From contig OY978527.1 of assembly GCA_963854835.1 (NCBI GenBank), forward strand, positions 23,705,057 through 23,769,056: a stretch of 64,000 nt of DNA, in the 5' to 3' direction. A program made the translations under genes and the position numbers. Positions 21,960-31,749 of the stretch are shown one piece after another. The notes beneath the pieces were generated by a model, which saw only the letters and a list, made by a program, of their open reading frames with translations, had not been told where the DNA came from and ran no database searches. Numbering within the stretch: position 1 is the first letter of the stretch; every line of letters starts with the position of its first letter. Source of the stretch: Megamerina dolium. Lineage: Eukaryota; Arthropoda; Insecta; Diptera; Megamerinidae.

Positions 21960-22252
21960 AAATTTCAAACACTGTTTATTTCGACGATCAAACATGCGCG
22001 GAATAGCACGATCTCGATAGACTCTAGGACCGAATGTATAGATGATAACATCGGTCGATCATAACGCGAACCGCGAAAACCCAAAAACATAAAAGGGGAA
22101 TTTATGTGGAGAGTTGGGTTGCCATATGGTAAGTATGCAAGGTAAGGTAAGTAAAAATGGTAAGTATCATTAATTCATTTTATAAATACTATTTCATTAT
22201 TTTTACTTCCTTCTTTCAGGGACTGGCCATATGGCTTGTCTAAAGGGATTTA

Positions 22253-22256
<4 letters not shown>
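21960..22256. mobile_element. Element X2, partial relative of X1
   Basis: Collinear with the last ~300 bases of X1: CGGTCGATCATAAC, CGAAAACCCAAAAACATAAA, ATGTGG.GAGTTGGG, splice-like GTAAGT (22129), a pyrimidine-rich acceptor ending at 22219, and the same terminal hairpin (22238-22255). It stops at the same base before a TA array. The upstream part is not shared with X1. Confidence 0.7.

Positions 22257-22336
<80 letters not shown>
22257..22336. repeat. (TA)n microsatellite
   Basis: Uninterrupted TA run abutting the terminus of X2. Confidence 0.97.
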
Positions 22337-22343
<7 letters not shown>

Positions 22344-22365
22344 ATTTTTATTTTGTATTTTTATA

Positions 22366-22545
22366 TTGGCATCATCGAAATGAATGTCAACAAGAAGAAA
22401 TAGGCGATAACCAGAACAATCCAACAAGAAAGAAGTAGAAGAGTCTCGATAAAAGAAGATTTTGGAGTGTTGCCAGAGAGTATAAATAAATAAATAAATA
22501 AAATCAATCAAATCCCGAAAGTGATCCCGAATCCCGAAAAATCAA
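22366..22545 (+). repeat. Diverged gypsy LTR fragment
   Basis: Collinear with 22862-22990 of the gypsy A 5' LTR (GGCATCATCGAAATGAATGT, GCGATAACCAGAACAA, TCTCGATAAA, GTGTTGCCA, AGTATAAATA) at visibly lower identity. A small (AATA)n expansion follows the TATA box. It lies about 270 bases before gypsy A and is an older LTR remnant. Nothing recognisable lies between 22546 and 22808. Confidence 0.8.
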
Positions 22546-22812
22546 TTGCCTATAGCATTCTCGACATCATGAAAATGATAAGATTACATTTTTTTTTTTG
22601 GTAAAAATACAAAAGAAACAGATGCAGAGTAAAAGCTAACCGGCTACTCACAACCTCAATAGCAACTGTTACTGACAAAATGCGTTCATAATTATTTGAT
22701 CAAGTGGTTCAAATTTGTGCTGATCCACTCTTATATGAAAGAATTAGCAAGACAAGCTGACTTGTGACATATTCACAATGTTCGAACTACCTATTTCAAA
22801 TTTCTAATATAC

Positions 22813-23250
22813 TGTAACGAGTATCGATAGTTGATTACTCATCACTATTGTGACTGGCACTATTGGCAGCATCGAAACGAATGTCAACAAAAAGAAATGA
22901 GCGATAACCAGAACAAGCCAACGAGAAAGGAAGAGAAGAATCTCGATAAAGGAAGATTCTGGGGTGTTGCCAACAGAGTATAAATAGAGCCAGTGTTGAG
23001 AATTGACGATCAATCTAATTCCAAACGTGATTGCGAAAACATTGATACAGAGGCAAAAGTTGCAAGTACATTTAAGTGTTATAGTAAATAGTTGATTGTA
23101 AACAGAGTTGATTGTAAATAGAGATTATTAAATAAATTGTTGCTGTATATAGATGTATAAAATAAGTGTTGCAGTTATCATTAACAGAATCCAGTGATCG
23201 AACAAGGTAATTCAAATAGAATTAAACGTTCACAGAATAAAAACGTAACA
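22813..23250 (+). repeat. Gypsy A 5' LTR
   Basis: 438 bases from TGTAACGAGTATCGATAG to AAAACGTAACA. It contains TATCGATA near its start, a TATA box at 22979-22986 and AATAAA at 23131-23136. It differs from the 3' LTR at LTR position 341 (A at 23153, T at 26616). Confidence 0.95.
22979..22986 (+). promoter_or_regulatory. TATA box of gypsy A 5' LTR
   Basis: TATAAATA, conserved in both LTRs of A and B, and as TATAAATA in the 22.4-kb and 50.3-kb LTR remnants. It is the likely RNA polymerase II core promoter. Confidence 0.7.
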
Positions 23251-23252
23251 AT

Positions 23253-23272
23253 TGGTGTCAGAAGTGGGATTC
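23253..23272 (+). other. Gypsy A primer binding site (tRNA-Leu type)
   Basis: TGGTGTCAGAAGTGGGATTC begins two bases after the LTR. It is complementary to the 3' end, including CCA, of animal tRNA-Leu. The same site occurs in copies B, C and D. Confidence 0.8.
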
Positions 23273-23279
23273 TGTAAAA

Positions 23280-26237
23280 ATGGTGAAAATTGACCAACTA
23301 AAAGTGGATCAGCTTAAAAAGCTGTTGGTAGAGATGAATCTATCATCATCAGGTGCAAAGGCGGAACTGCTGGTGAGGCTGAGGAAAGCCATGGAGGCTA
23401 AGGGAATTAATGTAGAAGAACATGAGTTCTTTGAGGAAGACGATATACATGCAGTTGTGCACGCCGAGGAAGAGAGTAAGGTAGATTCGAGTGGTCAACT
23501 CATGGAATTTATGAAATCCATGATGCAACAGCAGCAGCAGCAACTGCAAGGAATTAATGCGAAGTTACAAGAACATTCGGCTGAATTGCGTACGGAAATT
23601 CAAGGAAATGCGTCTCGCTTTGACTCCAAGTTTCAAGAACATTCGGTACGTCAAGAAAACGCTATGGGAGAATTCCAGAAAACAATTGACTCCAAGCTTC
23701 AAGAACATTCGGCTCGTCAAGAACATGTCATCGAAAAACTACAAAAGGGAATTGAGATTAGATTTCAAGAAATTTCCGGAGCTATTAATGACAAAGTCAC
23801 AGAGCTGAAAGAACATGTGGATGATTTGGATGATAAGCTGAAGGAACATGTAGACAGACATGATGACTTGGAAGAAAAGCTTGAGAAATTAGAGCGTGAA
23901 CTTAATAAAATAAAAATAAGTGGAGCAACCACATCAGTGATAAGAGAGTCAACTACAATTAAACTAAAGCCACCAATATTTGACGGAAGCACGCCATTCA
24001 ACATCTTCAAGCTTCAATTCGAGACAACAGCTTCGAAGATTCAATGGGATGACAGCGACAAGACTGCTGCTTTAATAGTCGCATTAAAAGGTAATGCTTC
24101 CGAAGTGTTACAGATGATTCCAGAGAAAGATCGGGGTAGCTACCAATCACTGATGGACACACTCCAGCGAAAATATGGAAATGAATACAAGAGTCGATTA
24201 CATCGAGTTGAATTAAGATCGCGAGTGCAACGGAGTAATGAGAGCCTTCAGGAATTCGCTTCCGATATTGAGCGCTTATGTCATCTAGCGTTCTCCGGTA
24301 ATTCGGAAGAGTTCGTCGAAAAAATAAAAATAGAGGCATTCATAGATGGTATACGTGATGGAGAGACAAAGCGTGCCCTAGTCATGTCACCCAGGAATAC
24401 TTATGCCGAAACAGTCAGTAGTGCCTTGACGTTTGAAGCCGCCAGTTTGATGTGTCGACCAGTGCCAGGAGTACGCAAACTAGAGGGGAAAACATCACAT
24501 CTGGTTGAAGCAGTGTGTCAGGCAGTAAAATCAGTAGTGCAGCCTGAAGGAAGAACAACAGGTCGACGTGAAAACAAATTTAATGGTAAGTGCTTCATTT
24601 GCGACAAACGAGGGCATATAGCTCGTGATTGCAATCAATCGAGTATGAAGCCTAAAGGAAGAACAAGGAATCAACACAAAAATAAATTTGCCGGTAAGTG
24701 CTTCATATGCGATCAAAGAGGACACATGGCGCGTAATTGTCGGCTACGACGCAAGCAACAAAGATCGAATTCACCAGGACAACGAAAGGAAGATCGTGAT
24801 GTCATTCATCGTGGTAAAGCTGTTACTCCATATCATCGTACTTGCACCGTAGATAGTAAACATTGTTCTCGGGTAGGAAGCCAGAATCACATTGTTAACC
24901 TACGACTTACGAATGTATTATCGGAAGAGTCATGGACAACCGAACGAGTTCAAGAAGATCAACGGAACGACCCAGATCTCGCAAAGATTATGGAACACAA
25001 GGAGCAGGGCATACGTCCAGATTGGCAAGAAATGGCTAATGAGAGTCCAATAGCAAAGGCATACTGGGCGCAGTGGCAAAGCCTGCACTTACGAGACGGA
25101 TGTTTATTCCGAGCATGGGAAAGTGAGGATGGAAAAATTACTAATGATCTTCTAGTGGTACCCAAGGCGAGAATAAATGAAGTGATAGCTGAGTATCACA
25201 ATGCCTCCAGTGGAGGGCATTTGGGAATCACCAAAACCGTCGAGAAAATAAAGAAACGATTTTATTGGGTTGGATGTCATGACCATGTCGCTGATTGGAT
25301 TCGGAAATGTAAGCAATGTGCAATGGCCAAAGGTCCCACTAAGAAAAGTCGAGGTAAGATGCACCAATACACCGTGGGTGCTCCATTTGAGCGAATTGCT
25401 ATGGACATAGCTGGGCCATTTCCAATAAGCAACGCAGGAAACAAGTATGTTCTGGTGGTTATAGATTACTTCAGTAAATGGCCTGAAGTATACCCCATTC
25501 CAAATCAAGAAGCTAGTACAGTTGCGGATGTATTCGTCAACCAATGGATTACTCGTTTTGGTGTACCGATGGAGTTACACTCAGACCAAGGTCGAAATTT
25601 CGAATCAGTTGTATTCCAAGAGATATGCCGTATGCTGGGTATATACAAAACTCGTACAACACCTTTGCATCCACAATCTGATGGCATGGTAGAACGATTT
25701 AACCGTACCTTGGTGGAATATTTGAGAAAAGTCGTAGATAAATACCAAAGAGACTGGGATGTACATATACCAATGTTCCTCATGGCATGTCGATGCGCAC
25801 AACATGATACGACGGCTACTACACCGGCAATGGCAATTTTTGGAAACGAGTTAAGACTGCCAGCTGATTTAAAATTTGGAGTCGTAACACCAACGAGATC
25901 AACCGAAGGTAATTATACTAGCGAAAAGCGGGAACAGTTGGATGAAGTACATCGGTTCATCAGAGAGCGGTCGCAGATGATAAGCGATAAGATGAAGGCC
26001 AGGTATGACTTGAAAGCAAATTCAAAAGGGTTCTATGAAGGAGAGCTTGTAATGCTTCATAATCCACAACGAAAGAAAGGCCTGTCCCCTAAACTACAGA
26101 CTCATTGGGAAGGACCATATGAGATTATAGCAAAGATAAATGACGTAGTGTATCGCATTCAACGTGCCTGGAATAAAAGAGCAAAGTTTAAAGTAGTGCA
26201 CTTAGAGCGACTTGCGCCATATCGAGGGGAAGTATAA
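23280..26237 (+). CDS. Gag-integrase fusion polyprotein of gypsy A
   Basis: A single uninterrupted 985-codon ORF. Residues ~4-40 look like a SAP DNA-binding motif (VDQLKKLLVEMNLSSSGAKA). A glutamine run and a long coiled coil with FQEHSxRQE-type repeats follow (about 85-210), then the gag capsid-like region (STPFNIFKLQFE; 230-400). Two CX2CX4HX4C zinc knuckles lie near 438 and 475. At about residues 500-525 the gag tail passes directly into the last residues of RNase H and the integrase. The integrase keeps the H/C zinc region (KCKQC), MDIAGPF (Asp), HSDQG (Asp) and MVERFNRT (Glu), plus a C-terminal GPY module (WEGPYEIIAKIND). Protease, reverse transcriptase and RNase H are missing, unlike the usual gypsy layout. 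All catalytic integrase residues are present. Translation as one protein is inferred. Confidence 0.93.
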   Translation: MVKIDQLKVDQLKKLLVEMNLSSSGAKAELLVRLRKAMEAKGINVEEHEFFEEDDIHAVVHAEEESKVDSSGQLMEFMKSMMQQQQQQLQGINAKLQEHSAELRTEIQGNASRFDSKFQEHSVRQENAMGEFQKTIDSKLQEHSARQEHVIEKLQKGIEIRFQEISGAINDKVTELKEHVDDLDDKLKEHVDRHDDLEEKLEKLERELNKIKISGATTSVIRESTTIKLKPPIFDGSTPFNIFKLQFETTASKIQWDDSDKTAALIVALKGNASEVLQMIPEKDRGSYQSLMDTLQRKYGNEYKSRLHRVELRSRVQRSNESLQEFASDIERLCHLAFSGNSEEFVEKIKIEAFIDGIRDGETKRALVMSPRNTYAETVSSALTFEAASLMCRPVPGVRKLEGKTSHLVEAVCQAVKSVVQPEGRTTGRRENKFNGKCFICDKRGHIARDCNQSSMKPKGRTRNQHKNKFAGKCFICDQRGHMARNCRLRRKQQRSNSPGQRKEDRDVIHRGKAVTPYHRTCTVDSKHCSRVGSQNHIVNLRLTNVLSEESWTTERVQEDQRNDPDLAKIMEHKEQGIRPDWQEMANESPIAKAYWAQWQSLHLRDGCLFRAWESEDGKITNDLLVVPKARINEVIAEYHNASSGGHLGITKTVEKIKKRFYWVGCHDHVADWIRKCKQCAMAKGPTKKSRGKMHQYTVGAPFERIAMDIAGPFPISNAGNKYVLVVIDYFSKWPEVYPIPNQEASTVADVFVNQWITRFGVPMELHSDQGRNFESVVFQEICRMLGIYKTRTTPLHPQSDGMVERFNRTLVEYLRKVVDKYQRDWDVHIPMFLMACRCAQHDTTATTPAMAIFGNELRLPADLKFGVVTPTRSTEGNYTSEKREQLDEVHRFIRERSQMISDKMKARYDLKANSKGFYEGELVMLHNPQRKKGLSPKLQTHWEGPYEIIAKINDVVYRIQRAWNKRAKFKVVHLERLAPYRGEV

Positions 26238-26261
26238 AAACTTGTTCGGGACGAACAAGGT

Positions 26262-26275
26262 TAAGAGGAGGGCAG
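26262..26275 (+). other. Gypsy A polypurine tract
   Basis: AAGAGGAGGGCAG directly precedes the 3' LTR, the expected plus-strand primer. The preceding segment CTTGTTCGGGACGAACAAG (26240-26258) is a strong inverted repeat, also present in B. Confidence 0.75.
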
Positions 26276-26713
26276 TGTAACGAGTATCGATAGTTGATTA
26301 CTCATCACTATTGTGACTGGCACTATTGGCAGCATCGAAACGAATGTCAACAAAAAGAAATGAGCGATAACCAGAACAAGCCAACGAGAAAGGAAGAGAA
26401 GAATCTCGATAAAGGAAGATTCTGGGGTGTTGCCAACAGAGTATAAATAGAGCCAGTGTTGAGAATTGACGATCAATCTAATTCCAAACGTGATTGCGAA
26501 AACATTGATACAGAGGCAAAAGTTGCAAGTACATTTAAGTGTTATAGTAAATAGTTGATTGTAAACAGAGTTGATTGTAAATAGAGATTATTAAATAAAT
26601 TGTTGCTGTATATAGTTGTATAAAATAAGTGTTGCAGTTATCATTAACAGAATCCAGTGATCGAACAAGGTAATTCAAATAGAATTAAACGTTCACAGAA
26701 TAAAAACGTAACA
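26276..26713 (+). repeat. Gypsy A 3' LTR
   Basis: 438 bases, same ends as the 5' LTR, with TATA box and AATAAA at the same offsets. Near-identity to the 5' LTR implies a recent insertion. Confidence 0.95.
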
Positions 26714-26858
26714 ATACATATATGTAATTAATCAATACAACAATGTAAGTAAGCGCAACATATGCTAATCACATCAACTAATGCTTTTACAGTAGCATAC
26801 ATAAAGTAGAAAAAAGAAACGAAACTATGAAATGGTTTAGTGCTCGTTACACATCTTA

Positions 26859-27386
26859 TAGCCTAGACAGACGGCAGCTTAATTCCGGATTACCGGCGCA
26901 CTTAATCCGAATAAAATAATAACCTGACAGACGGCAGTATTGCGGATTAACTAAACAGCTGATTGCTGTTTTATTAGGTCTGTCCACTTACATTACTATC
27001 ACTATCAATTTCTGTCGTCTATCACTCTCGATATGAGAAAATCTACAAGAAGTACGTGAACTGAAAACTATAAGAAACTTGTAAATTGACATTCACCGTT
27101 CGTAATTGACAGCCGGATTTATTTGTTCGCCAACGCTTTTTATGTTGAAAACTGTTAACAATTGTTGAAAGTTTTTCGATAGCGAACACACCTAATATTT
27201 TGTAAAATGGATGGAGAAAAATTCACAATAGACAATTTTCAGCAGTGTTGCCATCGCAAATTGCCCTAATCCTCTTTTATTTTGAGAATTAACTCATAGA
27301 GTTTATGCGGATTAGCTGCAGTTAATGCCCGATTTAATTCGAATTAACTCGGTAATCCGGAATTAGGCTGCCGTCTGTCTAGGCTA
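26859..27386 (+). mobile_element. PIF/Harbinger-like MITE copy M1
   Basis: 528 bp with inverted termini TAGCCTAGACAGACGGCAG and the complement, flanked by TTA (26856-26858 and 27387-27389). The TTA duplication is typical of PIF/Harbinger elements. A subterminal direct repeat of the tip recurs inside (GACAGACGGCAG near 26927). It encodes no transposase. A short ATG frame (MDGEKFTIDNFQ, from 27207) could be a relic of the parent's first codons. Other copies: M2 41912-42433, M3 42623-43145 and a solo end at 2371. Confidence 0.82.
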
Positions 27387-27559
27387 TTACGCAACTTATT
27401 GGTGCAAAGAATTTTCATAACAATCATGAAGAGCACTATTAAAGAAATTAAACTACAAATATATGAAAAAAGAAATTACCGTTCTGTCACAAAGTATTTT
27501 GATGACAAACAGAAATACTATTACACGTACCAGTTAAAAAGCAGCAAAGGCTTAGTCGT

Positions 27560-28080
27560 TTCACAAAAGATCGGGTCCAATACAATGTGCTAACTGTCAA
27601 GAGTATGGGTACACAAAATCTTACTTCACTCTACGAAGTGTATGCGTTATATGTGGTGACTTTCATCCCACCTCCAAATGTATTGTTAACAAAGAAATTT
27701 CTTCAGTTAAAAAATGTAGTTAATGCGGTGGAAATCACACTGCAAACTATAGAGGCTGTCCAGTTTATACTGAGCTCAAACTCAACCTTAAAAGTACTTC
27801 CCAAGTAAGACCTTGCAACCCATCAATGGTTAATGCTCCTCAAATAGAGCATGTATTTACTCCTACTACTCGTGTTATGCCAATATCTTATGCAAACATT
27901 TTAAAGGGGACTACTCCTCCAGTTCAAGTTAATCAAGATAGTGCTCCAAACTCTTGCTCTTGAAAATTCTGTAAATAATCTGGTCCAGTTAATCACACAT
28001 TTTATGAATTCAATGCAAGGCATGATGCAAGAGCTACTGAAAAATCAATCCATGCTCCTTCAAGCAACCCTGTCAAAACA
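27560..28080 (+). pseudogene. Jockey B ORF1 (nucleic-acid-binding gag-like) remnant
   Basis: Shifted frames give GPIQCANCQEYGYTKSYF, VCVICGDFHPTSKC and NHTANYRGCPVYTELK, the usual trio of CCHC knuckles in Jockey ORF1, then a Ser/Pro-rich tail. ORF1 coats the element RNA. Knuckles have lost residues (for example Tyr for His in the first) and there are stops. Confidence 0.8.
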
Positions 28081-28089
28081 CTGAATGAA

Positions 28090-30300
28090 CTGAAGTTATG
28101 TTTTTGGAATGCAAATGGGTTAAGCCAACATAAAAATGAACTGGAAGTATTTCTCCATAAAAATCAAGTTGATGTAATGCTTATTTCAGAAACTCACTTT
28201 ACAAAATGTAATAATTTTTCAATAAATGGCAAGAGGAGGGACAGCTATCCCCATCAAAAATAGAATAAAACATTATGCATTAGAAGAATTTTGCAAATAA
28301 TATATTCATTCCACCTCTATTTGTATAGAAACAAGTACTCAAAAATTAACAATATTTTCTGTTTACTCTCCTCCTAGACATAAAATTACAGAATCACAAT
28401 TTTCTGAATTTTTTGCAACTTTATGGCATACGTTTATCGCGGCGGGGGGCTTTAACGCCAAGCACACATATTGGGGTTCCAGGCTTATATCTCCAAAAGG
28501 TAGACGTCTTTTCTCGACAATATCAAGCAACGGATACGATGCCATATCTACCGGTCAAACTACTTACTGGCCTTCGGATCCTAGAAAAGTACCGGATCTT
28601 ATTGACTTTGCAGTAACTAAAAGTCTAAAAAGAACCCATTTAAAGGCATGGCCATCCTTTGAACTTTCATCCGATCATTCTCATCGTTCATTTTACTAAA
28701 TGTTTTAGTTAGTTTAAGTGAATCAAGCCATTATCTTACAAACAAATTCACTAATTTTCTAAATTATAAAAAATATATTAGTTCTCACATTGGCCTGAAA
28801 ATACCTCTTAAGACAGTAAATCAAGTCGACAGTGCAGTTGAAAACTTCACCAAGTTGGCTCATGAAGCTGCTAAAATTTCAACACCTCAAAATAAATTCC
28901 AAGATTATAAAAAGCATACAAATGCCGATATTGCGGAATAAATTAAAATTAGATCAGCATAGATCACCAAACCTAAAAAAAAATTGTCAGACTGCACAAA
29001 AACACTTAAAAGAATCTTAAAAGAAGCCGAAGAGAGACGTTTAAATGTATATATTAGTGATCTTGCTGCAACAAAACATACAGATTATTCTCTGTGGAAA
29101 GCAGTCAAAAGTGTAAAGTGTCCGATAATAAGAGAGGCTCCAATACGAATGACATAGCTCATGGACAAGAAGCGATCAAGATAAAGCATAAGCATTTGCA
29201 AATCACTTAGAAGGCGTTTTCAAACCAAATGAAACTACAAGAACGGAGGATTACCAATCATGACCAATAACAGCTCTACTACCTTAGTTACATTTTCTTT
29301 AAAGGAACTTAATAAAATCATAAATGAACTAAACGTCAAAAAAGCTGCAGGGTATGACAAAATAAGTGCCAAAATAATCGCCGAGCTACCTCAAATTGCA
29401 GTAAAACAGCTGTTACACATAATGAATGCAATACCACGCCTTTGTTATTTCCCCTCAGCATGGAAAATTTCCCAAATAATTATGATTGCAAAACCTGGAA
29501 AAGACTCAACTAATGCATCGTCGTACAGGCCTATTAACCTGCTTCCTATCCTATCCAAAGTGTTTGAAAAACTATTAATGTTGAAGATACAGCCAATTGT
29601 TGAAGCAAATAACATTATACCGTTGCATCAATTTGGGTTCAGAGCAAAACATGGTACAGTAGAACAAGTTCACAGAATAGTATCAAACATTACAAAAGCG
29701 TTCGAAGCAAAGCAGTACTGCTCAGCAGTATTTCTGACCTACTTCACAAAATCGGTTATTTCTTTCCTCATAACATTTTCAAATTATTAAAGAGCTATCT
29801 ATTGAATAGAAAATTTATGGTTAAACAAAGATCGTATTTAACTCGAACATGTACGATAATGGCTGGGGTCCTGCAAGGAACCATCTTAGGTCCCTTTTTA
29901 TATCTAATCTACATCTCAGATCTACCTACAAATGGCAATCTTTTCACATCAACATTTGCACATGATACAGCAATCTTGAGCGTCGATGAAAATCCCAGTA
30001 AAGCGTCAGAAAAACTGCAAAGTCAATGTTGTACACTTAAAAAGTGTACAACATTGGATGGAGACATGGCGTAATAGAAACCACGAATCAAAATGCGTCC
30101 ATATGACTTTCACGTTGAACAGAAAAACATGCCCTCAACTACAAATTAATGGTCAAAAATACCTCAAAAAAACGAAGTTACCTATCCAATCTTTCATCTT
30201 GATAGAAGGCTAACCTGGAAGAAGCACATTGAAACAAAGCAATCGCATGCTAAATTAAAAGCAGCCAAACTTCATTGGTGTGCCGACAAAGACACAATTC
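28090..30300 (+). pseudogene. Jockey B ORF2 (endonuclease and reverse transcriptase) remnant
   Basis: Begins ELKLCFWNANGLSQHKNELE, the APE-type endonuclease start with its metal-binding Asn and Glu. TFIAAGGFNAKHTYWGS follows, where the usual GGDFN has become GGFN, so the catalytic Asp is lost. FELSSDHS ends the endonuclease. Reverse transcriptase lies mainly at 29260-29790 (SYRPINLLPILSKVFEKLL, HQFGFRAKHGTVEQVHR) and 29802-30074. The latter has FAHDTAIL in place of FADDTAIL, a second catalytic loss. Stops and frameshifts are frequent. It is more diverged than the 5.7-7.9 kb copy. Confidence 0.87.
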
Positions 30301-30319
30301 CTAACTTCACAGGCTAAAG

Positions 30320-30970
30320 AATCAATCCAGCACTCTTTTTGAAACAACTCTTATGAAACATCAGTTGAACGTACTTGTCCGCATACATGTTTTTCTCTGT
30401 TGCAAGCTGTTACGAAGGAAAAACACAATACAGTTGAACGTACTTGTCCGCATACATGTTTTTCTCTGTTGCAAGCTGTTGCGAAGGAAAAACACAATAC
30501 AGCTTTGGATACAGTACCAATTACGACAATCCTCCAACCAGTAAATTCGACATCCCGTAGAATGGTTTCATCGTTTCACAACCAAATCGATTTCAACAAA
30601 CTCAGGCGCTTATATGCTCGTACTAGATGCGATAAGCACCCGACACGAACGAATGATAGAAAACACTACAAATGTTCGGAAAAAACCCTTACAACAACTA
30701 AAGATGTTAGTTCGAAGCTTACTACAGTCACGATGACATGCTGTCAGATATGTAGAGGCAAGCACCCCCTACGACACTGCACAGAGTTCTCCAAACTTAC
30801 GGTTGAAGAAAGAAATCTCTGTGGGCATCAGTACAGGTAATTGTTCACATCACTATGGGTAACTGTTGGAAACTTCGCATACCTTTTCAAAATGCCATAG
30901 CGAGTTTTCATGCCGTATTTGCGGGAAGTAACACCATTCCCTTCTTCACAGGGTACGGCATGATCCGAGA
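30320..30970 (+). pseudogene. BEL gag zinc-knuckle fragment with a tandem duplication
   Basis: CQICRGKHPLRHCTEFSKL, FSCRICG and HHSLLHRVRHDP (across frames) are BEL/Pao-type knuckles. They closely resemble those at 56720-56945, so the two derive from the same family. Upstream, a unit of about 72 bases is present twice in tandem (roughly 30362-30505), including CGTACTTGTCCGCATACATG. Confidence 0.8.
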
Positions 30971-31189
30971 GCAAAATGGAATATTCGCTGTTATTCAACT
31001 CTTAGCTAGCTGCAAAGGATCGATCTAACAGATCGCATGCACGATAATGCAACTCCCATGCTACGAAGGTCAATGGAATAACGAGTTCTGCGCATTACTC
31101 CCCAAAAAGACTAGTTCAATCAACGAGAGATATCGTACACGAATCCCAAAGCATTTGACCCCACCTAGTAGTGGCTGCACAACATTGCT

Positions 31190-31640
31190 GTCATGGAAAT
31201 GTTGATGCAAGAATTTTGGCTTAAGCGAATATAACTCTCTGAAGCCACACCCGTATTACGTAGCAAAGTTTTATCATATTACTCGATACTGACCGTCATA
31301 TGCATCCCTCGCTCACTTTGTTCACAGTAACTGCCCGCTTAATGCACGAATTTCTACGAAGTATCAAGTATCCACTGGCATAATTTTAATGCGTATGAAC
31401 AATCCCGTGTGTTAATTTAACATTATTTGCTACATATTCATGAGCCGAGTCATATCATAAACCCCAGACAAGCAGACTCTAGCTGAATATGAGAATAGTC
31501 ACGAGCATTACATGCTCTGGCAATCCCACCAACCTGCTACAAGCTCTAGGCTTGTCGACTATTTTATCTTGCCAATCCTGTTGATCTGGTCTACGACCAG
31601 CCCTTATACATACGAGATTCTTACGTAAGATGAAATGATA
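31190..31640 (+). repeat. BEL-associated non-coding repeat, copy 1
   Basis: Collinear with 57110-57700 and 57900-58300, sharing AGCCACACCCGTATTA, CTGACCGTCAT.GCATCC, TTCTACGAAG.ATCA, TGCGTATGAA and the hairpin CTGGTCTACGACCAG (near 31587). It encodes nothing visible. Confidence 0.75.
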
Positions 31641-31749
31641 CAATTTGAAATCATACACTAATCAATATTGGAAATCACTCAAGAATCAACAGTCATCAAT
31701 CAACAGCCCACAATCAGTATTCATCAATCTACACATTCAACAATCAACA

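Larger units (their letters stand above)
22813..26713 (+). mobile_element. Gypsy LTR retrotransposon copy A (complete, gag-integrase type)
   Basis: A 3,901-bp element with two 438-bp LTRs differing at one site that I can see. It has a tRNA-Leu-type primer site, one 985-codon ORF, and a polypurine tract. ATAC at 22809-22812 and 26714-26717 is a 4-bp target duplication, normal for gypsy elements. It lacks protease, reverse transcriptase and RNase H and so must depend on another element for replication. Confidence 0.95.
27400..30310 (+). mobile_element. Jockey-clade LINE copy B (decayed)
   Basis: A long but heavily mutated copy containing ORF1 zinc-knuckle remnants, endonuclease and reverse transcriptase in order. 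Neither a tail nor a target duplication was found. It starts at the MITE and ends where BEL sequence begins. Confidence 0.85.
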
